Assembly (NCBI GenBank): GCA_910585635.1 | Contig: CAJUFE010000014.1 | Location: 9,513-73,512 of the forward strand | DNA from: an uncultured Lachnospiraceae bacterium | GTDB lineage: Bacteria > Bacillota > Clostridia > Lachnospirales > Lachnospiraceae | DNA: 64,000 nt | Direction: 5' to 3' | The notes under the pieces: generated by a model | The model's database searches: none | Seen by the model: the letters and a program-made list of their open reading frames with translations, nothing else | Told to the model about the DNA's origin: nothing | Shown: piece by piece, positions 32,741 to 40,941 of the stretch | Layout: each line of letters opens with the position of its first letter | Position numbering within the stretch: position 1 is the stretch's first letter | Translations under genes and position numbers: made by a program

Positions 32741-35652
32741 TCACTCCCTTTTTCATTTTCCTGTAGATATCCTTCTCCCAGTGCGACCAACTCCTGGAGC
32801 GGATAGATCGGACTCTTCCGGATATCGCCGGTCCCATAGTCAAAGAACAGCATCCCATCCATGTTGTCACAAAGCCCCGGCAGACGTGCTAATGTTTGAA
32901 GATCCCCATCCAACAGAAGGCCGTATCGCCCCCCGGAAGTACTGATATACTCTGTAAGGATATAGTCTCCTACCTGCGTCACATACGTGAGATAGGAATC
33001 TTCTTCTAAAAGAGCCACTTGCCTGCCTGTTTTCAGGTCATATGCCTGTGGGGTCCCATGGAGGGGAGATTGGATCCTATATCGATCTGTATAAAACTCT
33101 TCATATAGATCGGTCGATGGCGGCTCGATCTTTTTTTCGGAGAGCAGGGATCCATCAGCCGCGCTATAGGAGCGGACTGTCCCATCATACCAAGTCACCT
33201 CTAGCCAAGATCCGTTCCCATCTCGTCGAAATTGCTGGTCATAGATATGACCCGGATCTGGCATCTCCTCTTGGATCAACTCGCGGCCAGACCGATCGAC
33301 CAGACAAAAGCCTTTATGGCTAAAAAGCATGAGGGTCTCTCCGTCCTGGCTGACGCGGGCTTCATCATGGGGATAACTGGGATCATAGGAGAAAAGTGAT
33401 GGACTCTTCTGCTCTTCCATCTGCAGCACACGCACAGAAGGTTCATCACGATCGCCCAGGACCGCATAGCCATCCCCCATAGCTACAAGATCCAAGGGTT
33501 CCTTCCCTTTTTCCGTAAATATCCGGGCAGCCCCTTTGTTGAAAAAGGAAAAGCTGGCATCTTCTCCTGCTGTCAGGATATGGTCTCTGCCTATGGAAAA
33601 GCTGATGATATCGGCATCGTCTGTATAAGCCAGCTCTTTTTCCTCCAAAGTATCCGGGTCGAAGCGGACCAGCACGCCCCCATTAGCTAGATAGATCCCC
33701 GTCTCATCTACGGTGAGCAAGGACCGTCCCCTTGTCTCAAAATCTCCCAGATAGACCGCTTCCTTGGTATCGACTAGGCCAAACAAGGCCCCTTCCGCCT
33801 TACCCGCGATAAAAGCAAAGTATTCCCCGAAAAAACCGCCCTGAAAGCCCATATAGTCCGAGCTGTCATAAATGATCAGGTCATCCTCCAGATGCTTTAA
33901 GTCAAAGACGGTCAATCCTCCTTGATCTAAGCTGACCGCCAGCATACTGCCATCCATATTTAATGAGAAGATCGTATCCCCCGGATCTGCAAAAATATCA
34001 TTTGCGGCCACTGGCATATGCCGTCCTCCAAAAGAACATCCCATCATGACCGTTCCATCCAAGACCCGATAGATCGTGGCATGGTCCGCATCGCGATCAA
34101 CCGCCGCGACCGTCTCACGATCGCCAGAAAGCGCCAGGGTGGTCGCCTTATCTCCTGTCCACAAGGTCTTCTGCTCAGCCAGATCGTATGCCGTCACACC
34201 TTGCTCCCCGGCATAGACGATATGGGTCTCATCGATAAAGAGCAGGTCCGACAATGCCGACTGCTCTAAAGGCAATGTGGCGACCCTATGGCCGTCCTTT
34301 ATTTCATATATGGCTGCTTCATAGGCATAGGTCACGGCGAGATATGTACTATCCGGAGAGATCATGACAGCAAAAGGCGCAGAGGGCAGCTCCAACGTAT
34401 CCAGTGCCTTGAAACCGTCTGACAGGTCATAGACCCCCAGAGCATCTGTCAACGCCTTCTGCGCCTGTGCTGTGACCGGCGCATCCAGGAGCCCCTTTTC
34501 TTTCGGTATCGCCTGAAGGGCCAGCCTGACCGCTCCAGATACATTTCCCTCCGCAAGACTGTTGGCCGAATACTCCGCCAGCGCTAATGCCTCCTGAGTT
34601 CCCTCCATCTGCTTTAACCCTACAAAAGAGCATGTGCCTCCTGCTAAAAAGGTCGTTGATAACAAAAAGGCCGCGATGATCATATGCTTCCTTCGCCGGA
34701 GCACCCGTCTGTCCCGTTTATGGAGCATCCGAAAGGCTTCCAGCATCTCACTGGCCGATGGATAACGCATTTCCTTGGCTGGCTCCATCGCCCGTTGGAT
34801 GATCTTTGATACATCCGGGCTGCAGATATCCGGGCCTAAGGGCTCTACTTCTAATGCATCCTGTGCCGGACATTTTCCAGATAATAAATGGTACAATGTG
34901 GCGCCAAGGCTATAGATATCCGAGCGGACATCCAGCATGATCGTATACGAGCTGCCGGTACTGCTCCCGGACGAAGCCTGCATATCTGCTGTTTCTGTCG
35001 TGGTATCGTCCGCCATCTCCATGGTCTCGGTATCATCGCTCTCCCGTTTGTGGAGGGAGGTCCTGGACATCTGCGCGGCGGCAGCGGCGGCACGCCTCCG
35101 GCTGCTGGCGTATTCCATCCCATAATGCTCCGGTGAAGCATAGCCTCTGCTGGCCCCTGCCTTGACCGCTCCGTCCTCGCCCAGGGCAAGGGCGATGTTA
35201 TAGTCGATCAGACAGATATCTCCACTTGGACGGACCATGATGTTCGCCGGTTTGATATCTCCGTGGAGGATCCCGTAGGGCGGACGGCTGTGGAGATAGC
35301 ACAACGCCTCAAGGATCTGACAGGCCCAGGCGATCACCTGGGGCTGCGAAGGGACCTCTCCCCTCTTTAAGAGCTTGTCCATGCTCTCTCCTTCGATCAG
35401 ATCCATGACCGTATACACAACGCCATCTTCCTGCACAAAATCATATACCTGAGGGATATACATATGGCTCAGGCCTTTGAGCATATCCACTTCCCTCCGC
35501 AGGATCTCCGGCTTTGTGCTCAGCTTACGTTTATCTGCCTTGAGGACGATCGGCTTTTCCAATCGCAGATGGCGTCCCAGATATACGATCCCGCCACCGC
35601 CGGCTCCTATCTGTTCATTTATCTCATATATCCCTGCGATCACCTGGGGCAT
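32737..35652 (-). CDS. Transmembrane Ser/Thr protein kinase with beta-propeller-like sensor
   Basis: 971 residues. Kinase domain at about 8-312: G-loop GAGGGGIVYLG, lysine in IVLKAD (K38), catalytic loop HGDIKPANIM (D132, N137), and DYN in place of DFG (D150). A 50-60-residue insert rich in Ala, Arg, Ser and Thr (about 181-238) separates the SPEHYG element from DVRSDIYSLG. One membrane helix (about 323-345) follows, then a ~600-residue extracytoplasmic part with WD40/quinoprotein-like blades. It has no PASTA repeats, so it is not the usual PrkC. PP2C and FHA genes lie in the same operon. GGAGGAGG-rich ribosome site precedes the ATG. Confidence 0.9.
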   Translation of the reverse strand: MPQVIAGIYEINEQIGAGGGGIVYLGRHLRLEKPIVLKADKRKLSTKPEILRREVDMLKGLSHMYIPQVYDFVQEDGVVYTVMDLIEGESMDKLLKRGEVPSQPQVIAWACQILEALCYLHSRPPYGILHGDIKPANIMVRPSGDICLIDYNIALALGEDGAVKAGASRGYASPEHYGMEYASSRRRAAAAAAQMSRTSLHKRESDDTETMEMADDTTTETADMQASSGSSTGSSYTIMLDVRSDIYSLGATLYHLLSGKCPAQDALEVEPLGPDICSPDVSKIIQRAMEPAKEMRYPSASEMLEAFRMLHKRDRRVLRRRKHMIIAAFLLSTTFLAGGTCSFVGLKQMEGTQEALALAEYSANSLAEGNVSGAVRLALQAIPKEKGLLDAPVTAQAQKALTDALGVYDLSDGFKALDTLELPSAPFAVMISPDSTYLAVTYAYEAAIYEIKDGHRVATLPLEQSALSDLLFIDETHIVYAGEQGVTAYDLAEQKTLWTGDKATTLALSGDRETVAAVDRDADHATIYRVLDGTVMMGCSFGGRHMPVAANDIFADPGDTIFSLNMDGSMLAVSLDQGGLTVFDLKHLEDDLIIYDSSDYMGFQGGFFGEYFAFIAGKAEGALFGLVDTKEAVYLGDFETRGRSLLTVDETGIYLANGGVLVRFDPDTLEEKELAYTDDADIISFSIGRDHILTAGEDASFSFFNKGAARIFTEKGKEPLDLVAMGDGYAVLGDRDEPSVRVLQMEEQKSPSLFSYDPSYPHDEARVSQDGETLMLFSHKGFCLVDRSGRELIQEEMPDPGHIYDQQFRRDGNGSWLEVTWYDGTVRSYSAADGSLLSEKKIEPPSTDLYEEFYTDRYRIQSPLHGTPQAYDLKTGRQVALLEEDSYLTYVTQVGDYILTEYISTSGGRYGLLLDGDLQTLARLPGLCDNMDGMLFFDYGTGDIRKSPIYPLQELVALGEGYLQENEKGSE

Positions 35653-35745
35653 GATCTCTCCTCCTCCTTACTGTAGGGCATATACCATGTCCTTTGGGCA
35701 CGCTCCGCCCGGAATGTGCGTGATCCCTGCTGTCTTCTGTCTTGT

Positions 35746-35904
35746 TCATCCATAAGGCTTCCCATATTCCTGTTCCAGGATCTTTTTGAGCTTCCGGCCT
35801 GAAAGCACAAAAACGATCACGCATAGGATCGTCAGCAGCACAGCTCCTGCCATGATACCGATCCCTCCCCAAAATAATAATGCACTCCCTGATAGATCTG
35901 GCAT
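35746..35904 (-). CDS. Small membrane protein, 52 residues
   Basis: From ATG 35904 (GGAGGAGGGG just upstream) the minus strand codes MPDLSGSALLFWGGIGIMAG, a hydrophobic helix (about residues 8-35), then a short basic tail ending EQEYGKPYG. One membrane span, no known family. It lies 15 bases after a prepilin peptidase and 93 bases before the kinase gene, in the same direction, so it belongs to the pilus/kinase operon; a scaffold or accessory role is only a guess. Confidence 0.6.
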   Translation of the reverse strand: MPDLSGSALLFWGGIGIMAGAVLLTILCVIVFVLSGRKLKKILEQEYGKPYG

Positions 35905-35919
35905 CTCACCCCTCCTCCT

Positions 35920-36423
35920 TCACCTATGATATAAAAGCCAAAAAGCTCCTAGCGCGCCGGCAAAGATACAGCAGCCGAAGCTGAAATATGCGCTCTGCTC
36001 TGCTGGCCGATAAGGTCGGAACTGCCTGGTATAAAAAAGAGCGAGCAGGTATTGCTTGATCCGTATGAGGGAAGCCTTGCCTGTTTTTCGGGTCGCCATC
36101 ACACAAGCAGCCGCCACTCCTCCGATCAAGACCGAACAGATCATGGTATACCCACAGAACCGTGCTCCGGCCAATGCACCGACTGCCATATACAGCTTCA
36201 CATCTCCGGCTTTTAACATCCCCAAGATCCAGAAAAGCATGAAGGTGCTCCCCAGCAGAAAACCCAGTACACTATCTTTTAGTCCCGTTATCCCGCCAAA
36301 AAGCAGGTTCAGGGTCATACCGATCAGGACCGATGGCAAGGTCAGACGATTGTAGATCTTATGGTCATTAAGATCTGTCCATGCCCCACATCCTGCGAGC
36401 AGGACTGCGAGCAGCGACATGAT
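35920..36423 (-). CDS. Prepilin peptidase, A24 family (short, CpaA/TadV type)
   Basis: About 167 residues from ATG 36423; the start is uncertain because a frame continues upstream into the PP2C gene and no well-spaced ribosome site precedes this ATG. Polytopic. The two catalytic aspartates of type IV prepilin peptidases are visible in CGAWTDLNDHKIYN and MLKAGDVKLY (GxGD-like, here KAGD). It would cut the leaders of Flp and TadE-type pseudopilins at the membrane. It is the second such enzyme in this operon. Confidence 0.8.
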   Translation of the reverse strand: MMSLLAVLLAGCGAWTDLNDHKIYNRLTLPSVLIGMTLNLLFGGITGLKDSVLGFLLGSTFMLFWILGMLKAGDVKLYMAVGALAGARFCGYTMICSVLIGGVAAACVMATRKTGKASLIRIKQYLLALFYTRQFRPYRPAEQSAYFSFGCCIFAGALGAFWLLYHR

Positions 36424-36451
36424 CAGTCTATATCTTTCCTCCAACTCCCCT

Positions 36452-37249
36452 TCATCTCCTCCATCTCCCCTGTCCTGCCCGATCCACTTCCACGATGATG
36501 ATCGACACATTATCCGATGCTCCTCCTGGCTCGATCATCTGCCGTAAGGACTCGGCTTTTTCCTGTGCGTCCAGCTTTCGATCCCCTAAGACCCCTTTGA
36601 TCTGTTTTTTCTCTAGTGGATGATAACAGCCATCGCTGCAGAGCAGGAAACGATCGCCATGGTGTACCCTTCCTGTGAGATGTTCACTTTGCGGGACAGG
36701 GAACATCCCGATGCACATGGTCAGGATATTTTTCAGTTTAGACCCCTCCGCTTCTTCTTGCGATATCCGATGCTCCCGGACCATCTGCGCGACCATAGAC
36801 TGATCCTTCGTCAGCTGGCGCAAGCATCGCTTCCGCCAGCGATAGACCCGGCTGTCTCCGATGTTTTCGATATAGTATCTTTGTTTATAGAGCAACAACA
36901 AGGATAGCGTGGAACCTGAACGACACCCCATCCTACTGTTAAATCCCCGCACCGCCTGATTGACATCCCAGATCTCCTGCTCCAGCAATTCCTGGATGTC
37001 CTCATCCGTATCTTTTCTCACTCGGAGCATCTGGGAAAGATCCTCATACCACCAGCGTTCGAACTGCTCGATGATATATCGGCTCACCTGCGCACCGTAG
37101 GAAAGCCCTCCCATGCCATCTGCCACTGCAAAGAGTGCTGCTGTCTGCCCCTCTATGACATCCACTAAATAAAGGATACTGTCTTGGTTCTCTGTCCGTA
37201 TGTCACCACGATCCGTCATCGCTCCACAGCGATAGGTAAGCTCCATCAT
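36452..37249 (-). CDS. PP2C-type Ser/Thr protein phosphatase
   Basis: 265 residues. Metal-binding motifs are complete: GDIRTENQDS, ADGMGGLSYG, GDSRVYRWR, LCSDGCY and GASDNVSIIIVEV. Soluble, cytoplasmic. It should reverse phosphorylation by the kinase three genes downstream, in the pattern of prpC-prkC pairs. The ATG touches the FHA gene's stop codon with no gap, so the two are coupled in translation. Confidence 0.95.
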   Translation of the reverse strand: MMELTYRCGAMTDRGDIRTENQDSILYLVDVIEGQTAALFAVADGMGGLSYGAQVSRYIIEQFERWWYEDLSQMLRVRKDTDEDIQELLEQEIWDVNQAVRGFNSRMGCRSGSTLSLLLLYKQRYYIENIGDSRVYRWRKRCLRQLTKDQSMVAQMVREHRISQEEAEGSKLKNILTMCIGMFPVPQSEHLTGRVHHGDRFLLCSDGCYHPLEKKQIKGVLGDRKLDAQEKAESLRQMIEPGGASDNVSIIIVEVDRAGQGRWRR

Positions 37250-39079
37250 CTAAATCTCCGCACAGCGGATCACAAGCTCACTGTCTGCCAGCATGATCCG
37301 ATCCTTATCATGCAGGAGATGGGGGAGATTACTTTCGATCCGCATCCCATTTCCATTGATATAGGTCCCGTTTTTTGAATTGATATCAACCACAAAATAC
37401 TGTCCACCCTGGCAGAAGAATCTGGCATGGATCTTTCCCACTTTCGGATTTTTGATCGCAAGGTCCACTTCTGTCTGCAGACGGCCTACGATCACACCAT
37501 TTCCAGTACCGATGGGGACCCTGGTCAATCGGCCGTTTTCATAATACTCCAGATAGGCAGGCATATCCCCGCCTGGACCTCCATCCAATAACTCAGTCTC
37601 CCCCTCAGTCCCTTCGATCCCTTCTGTATCTTCTGCATCTTGCAAGAATGGATAGCCGGTCCTTTGCGGTGTATCGACTGGATGTGATCCCATCGACATA
37701 GGGGCAGACTGTCCTTGCATCGGCTCCAGCCGGATGACCTGCTGTGGTCTTGGCTGGATCTCCTGCTGTGGTCTTGGCTGGATCTCTGGCCGCAGATCCG
37801 GTCTGGGAGCTTGGCCTGCATTTGCGCTAAAGCCACCACTTGGCTCTGGCCGTATGCCTGGCCTTGGAGCTGTTGGGATAGACGGCTTTGCTTTCGGCTG
37901 TACCGTCTGCCCGGGCCGACCCGTCTTCTTCCCTTTTGTTTTCTTTTTGCTGCTATTCTGCTCTTTTTTGGGATTAACATATGCTTCCCGATAAAGGATC
38001 ACTTCCGCCAGCAGGATAACGATCACAAAGGCAAGGATATTATTGATCACGAGTCCTCCGGCCTCATCGACAAACAGGCCGAAGGAAATGCTGGCGGCTG
38101 TGACTACCATGAGCAGCGCCTGCGGCAATAAAAATATACGCTTCGCTTTTTCTGGATCAAACCTATTTTCCTCATCAGCGATCGAGTCTTTGTCCGTCGT
38201 ATCGATCCGCTCCGCCTTCTTTTTCTTTCTTATCGGTTTTTCCGGGACAGGCAGTGGAGGGTCGCCTGCTCTTTGTCCCTCCTCCGCTACAGGGCCTCTT
38301 GATGGATCGGACTGCTGATACATACTGGTGGCCACGGCAGGGCGCCTATAGTCTGGATGTCCACCTGCCTGATCTTGGATACTGGTCATCTGCTGCTCTG
38401 CAGGCTGTCTATTTATTGGCTGCGTTCCGATAGACGGCATACCGACCGGCTGTTGGTACGTCGTTGGCTGGCCCATAGATCTTGGAGCACCCGCCGGCGC
38501 CTCGTTTTTGTAGACGCCTGTCCCTGTCGTCTGATAAGGCTTCAGGCTTTTCTCCAGCTGTTCCACCGAAAATGGCTGCCGGTTCAGCTCTCGCAGCAAG
38601 ACCTGGATCAGGTTATCGTTTGACATCTCGATCTTATCGTCTACGACCAATCCTGTGATCAATCCTTTTAACCCCGCGCTTTGTCCTCCCGGTGCGGGCA
38701 GATACACAAATGCAGGTCCACATGTCGCAGGATCCACGTAGATATGGTCTGCCTCTAACAGGATGCCTTCCGCTGGCAGACGGTAATCCGATGCATCCTT
38801 GATCGCCCCGATGGCTCCTTCTATCAGACAGAGCAGCTCCTTTCGCTTTAACGGTCTTTTTTCTAAGATCTGTCCAAGAGGGACTCTGGATGTGATGTTA
38901 TAATATAGCACCGTTTCTCCATCGAGCACCTGCCTGGATACGGCCAAAAGGTTCTTGATATCATTAGACAGGAGCATCCCCAACTGATATTGGACCAGCT
39001 CAACATCTGCCGGACACAGCACGGTCATGTAACTGGATGCCCCTATGGTCTCATAGGATACCGTAAATCCTCCATTCAT
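37250..39079 (-). CDS. DUF6382/FHA-domain protein with membrane helices
   Basis: 609 residues from ATG 39079, with GGAGG 7 bases upstream. Residues 1-180 form the DUF6382-type N-terminal domain (YETIGASSYMTVLCPADVEL). A Pro/Gln-rich disordered stretch follows, then two hydrophobic helices near 320-370, another Pro/Gln/Arg-rich linker, and a C-terminal FHA domain (about 515-609: GRLQTEVDLAI, KIHARF, DINSKNGTYINGNGMRI). FHA domains bind phosphothreonine. With a kinase and a PP2C in the same operon it is the probable reader of the signal. The FHA core SxxH reads GKIH, a mild deviation. Confidence 0.88.
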   Translation of the reverse strand: MNGGFTVSYETIGASSYMTVLCPADVELVQYQLGMLLSNDIKNLLAVSRQVLDGETVLYYNITSRVPLGQILEKRPLKRKELLCLIEGAIGAIKDASDYRLPAEGILLEADHIYVDPATCGPAFVYLPAPGGQSAGLKGLITGLVVDDKIEMSNDNLIQVLLRELNRQPFSVEQLEKSLKPYQTTGTGVYKNEAPAGAPRSMGQPTTYQQPVGMPSIGTQPINRQPAEQQMTSIQDQAGGHPDYRRPAVATSMYQQSDPSRGPVAEEGQRAGDPPLPVPEKPIRKKKKAERIDTTDKDSIADEENRFDPEKAKRIFLLPQALLMVVTAASISFGLFVDEAGGLVINNILAFVIVILLAEVILYREAYVNPKKEQNSSKKKTKGKKTGRPGQTVQPKAKPSIPTAPRPGIRPEPSGGFSANAGQAPRPDLRPEIQPRPQQEIQPRPQQVIRLEPMQGQSAPMSMGSHPVDTPQRTGYPFLQDAEDTEGIEGTEGETELLDGGPGGDMPAYLEYYENGRLTRVPIGTGNGVIVGRLQTEVDLAIKNPKVGKIHARFFCQGGQYFVVDINSKNGTYINGNGMRIESNLPHLLHDKDRIMLADSELVIRCAEI

Positions 39080-39115
39080 GTTCAAACCTCCATTTTATCT
39101 GTTCCGTCTTTTTTG

Positions 39116-39745
39116 TCATAAAGCAAAGAAGACAAGATGGACCGCTATCCCCGCTGCCAGGAATGGGACAAAAGGGAATGCATCCTGCATACTTTTTTTC
39201 GCAAATAGCAGCAGACCGATACTATAGATAAAGGATAATGCCATTGCAAAGAGCAAGATCTGCACCGTGTACGCCCACCCGGCTGTTATCGCGGTCACTC
39301 CCAGGAGCTTAGCATCTCCCATCCCGACCTTTCCCTTTGAAAGCTGAGCCAGGATACAGGTCACGGCTGCGAACAGGATCCCTGGCACGTATATAGAAAA
39401 CAGCTCTTCCGCTGTCCTGTACAGAGCACCAAGGAGCATCTGTCCTGAAAGATAGCACAGCAGGATCATCCCCGGCACGACCCTGCATCTCCCATCCACC
39501 AATGCCAGGAGCATATAGGTACATAAAAGGTCTGCGATCTGGACAGCCGCCACCGACCTGCCGCTGCCGATCCAGATAAGGAGATATCCAGCCATCCAGA
39601 CTATGGACAGTATATATAGTCTCTTTTCGGCCCATATCCGGTCTATCGAGCATTCCTTTCCTCTCCACAGATCGATCCCATATAGGCTTTTTATACCGCC
39701 TAATATCGATAATGCAAACCATGTGAGGATCTCGCCTGTCACCAT
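39116..39745 (-). CDS. Prepilin peptidase, A24 family (second copy)
   Basis: 209 residues with about six membrane segments. Catalytic aspartates are in LALVDGRCRVVPG and GKVGMGDAKLLG (intact GxGD). It differs strongly from the other A24 gene about 2.7 kb further on, so the two are probably not recent duplicates and may serve different substrates (Flp against TadE-like pseudopilins). It lies 65 bases after a pseudopilin gene and 36 before the FHA gene. Confidence 0.85.
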   Translation of the reverse strand: MVTGEILTWFALSILGGIKSLYGIDLWRGKECSIDRIWAEKRLYILSIVWMAGYLLIWIGSGRSVAAVQIADLLCTYMLLALVDGRCRVVPGMILLCYLSGQMLLGALYRTAEELFSIYVPGILFAAVTCILAQLSKGKVGMGDAKLLGVTAITAGWAYTVQILLFAMALSFIYSIGLLLFAKKSMQDAFPFVPFLAAGIAVHLVFFAL

Positions 39746-39810
39746 CTGATCCCATCCTTTTCATCCTTTTTCTTTCCGCCAAGCTCTTTCTTCCAAGCGT
39801 CCGGATGCGG

Positions 39811-40929
39811 TCAATCGATCTCTTTTGTGATGATCTGGATATCCGGATACTGCGCCTGGATCTCTTTTACTGCCTGGTCATATTGTGTGCGGTCCACTTC
39901 TCTGCCCTTTGCCGAAGATGGGATATACACGATCAATCTTGTGCTTTTGATATCATCCTTCTTGAGCGTGACGCCATCATAGGTGGTATCCTTGAACCCC
40001 TTCACCTTATTACAGGTCTTGCGCAGGGTGGCCTTGATCCCGGAAGCCTTCTCGTAGCTCACATCCCGGATATCGATGGAAAGTTCTGCGGTGGCCTGGC
40101 CCGTTCCTGCATCGTAAGCGGAAAAGGTGGAGAAATTGCCTGGAAGGTTCCGCACCTTCTCCTGCTCCTGGATCATCTTCCCACGTTCAAAGAGCGGACG
40201 ATCCCATACACTTTCTTCTTTTTTCTCATCCTCTTCTTTTTTAGGACTGCTCTCTTTAAATACGGAGGTCCCGCTCATCCCTCGGATATAGGCACGGTTC
40301 ACCAGATTTAACTCTGGCATGATATCCACCGGCATGATCGGATCGATACTGTAGCATACGACCAGATCGATCGTGGCGCCATCTTCATAAAAACTGGAGC
40401 TGTTCAGATCTAGGCCATCGATCCCACCGACAACACGCAGCGCCTTCAGCCTTGCATCGGCACTGTTCCCTTTTGAGTCTGCGCCGATATAGCCCTCGAT
40501 CATCGGCCTGGCCACGGCCTCAAAAAGCTGATGGTTCACTTCCCTGCCGGCTTCCCCTAAGATCGCGGCTCCGATATTTTTCAATATCTCTTTTGGGTCG
40601 GTCGTACCATCATAGGATGCATTAAGGTCGCCTGAGCTAAAATCTTCATAGAACTGGACCACCTCGCCCATGTCTTCATTCAGCTTCCCTGTACGCTCCC
40701 CCGTCGCGCCTGCGATCTGCTGGTTCAGATCATTGATCCCAGCCACCTGATACAGGTATGCATACATAGATAATTCCTTCGCCGTCTGACTGACCGCATG
40801 CTGCATCAGGCCATATGCATATACGATCCGCATGATATACAGGATGGTCACGATGATCATCAAAAAGATCGAGTAGGAAATGCTGGCCTCTATGGTCAGC
40901 GCTCCTTTTTGGCCATTCTTTCTGTCCAT
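39811..40929 (-). CDS. TadE-like pseudopilin, large
   Basis: 372 residues. The N-terminus (QKGALTIEASISYSIFLMII) is a class III/TadE-type prepilin leader: short basic start, Gly at the cleavage site, Glu five residues later and a hydrophobic helix. The remainder is a long extracytoplasmic part with a Lys/Glu linker (KKEEDEKKEE). It is probably a minor pilus component. It sits 12 bases after the DUF5702 protein gene. Confidence 0.7.
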   Translation of the reverse strand: MDRKNGQKGALTIEASISYSIFLMIIVTILYIMRIVYAYGLMQHAVSQTAKELSMYAYLYQVAGINDLNQQIAGATGERTGKLNEDMGEVVQFYEDFSSGDLNASYDGTTDPKEILKNIGAAILGEAGREVNHQLFEAVARPMIEGYIGADSKGNSADARLKALRVVGGIDGLDLNSSSFYEDGATIDLVVCYSIDPIMPVDIMPELNLVNRAYIRGMSGTSVFKESSPKKEEDEKKEESVWDRPLFERGKMIQEQEKVRNLPGNFSTFSAYDAGTGQATAELSIDIRDVSYEKASGIKATLRKTCNKVKGFKDTTYDGVTLKKDDIKSTRLIVYIPSSAKGREVDRTQYDQAVKEIQAQYPDIQIITKEID

Positions 40930-40941
40930 AACTTTCTTCCC

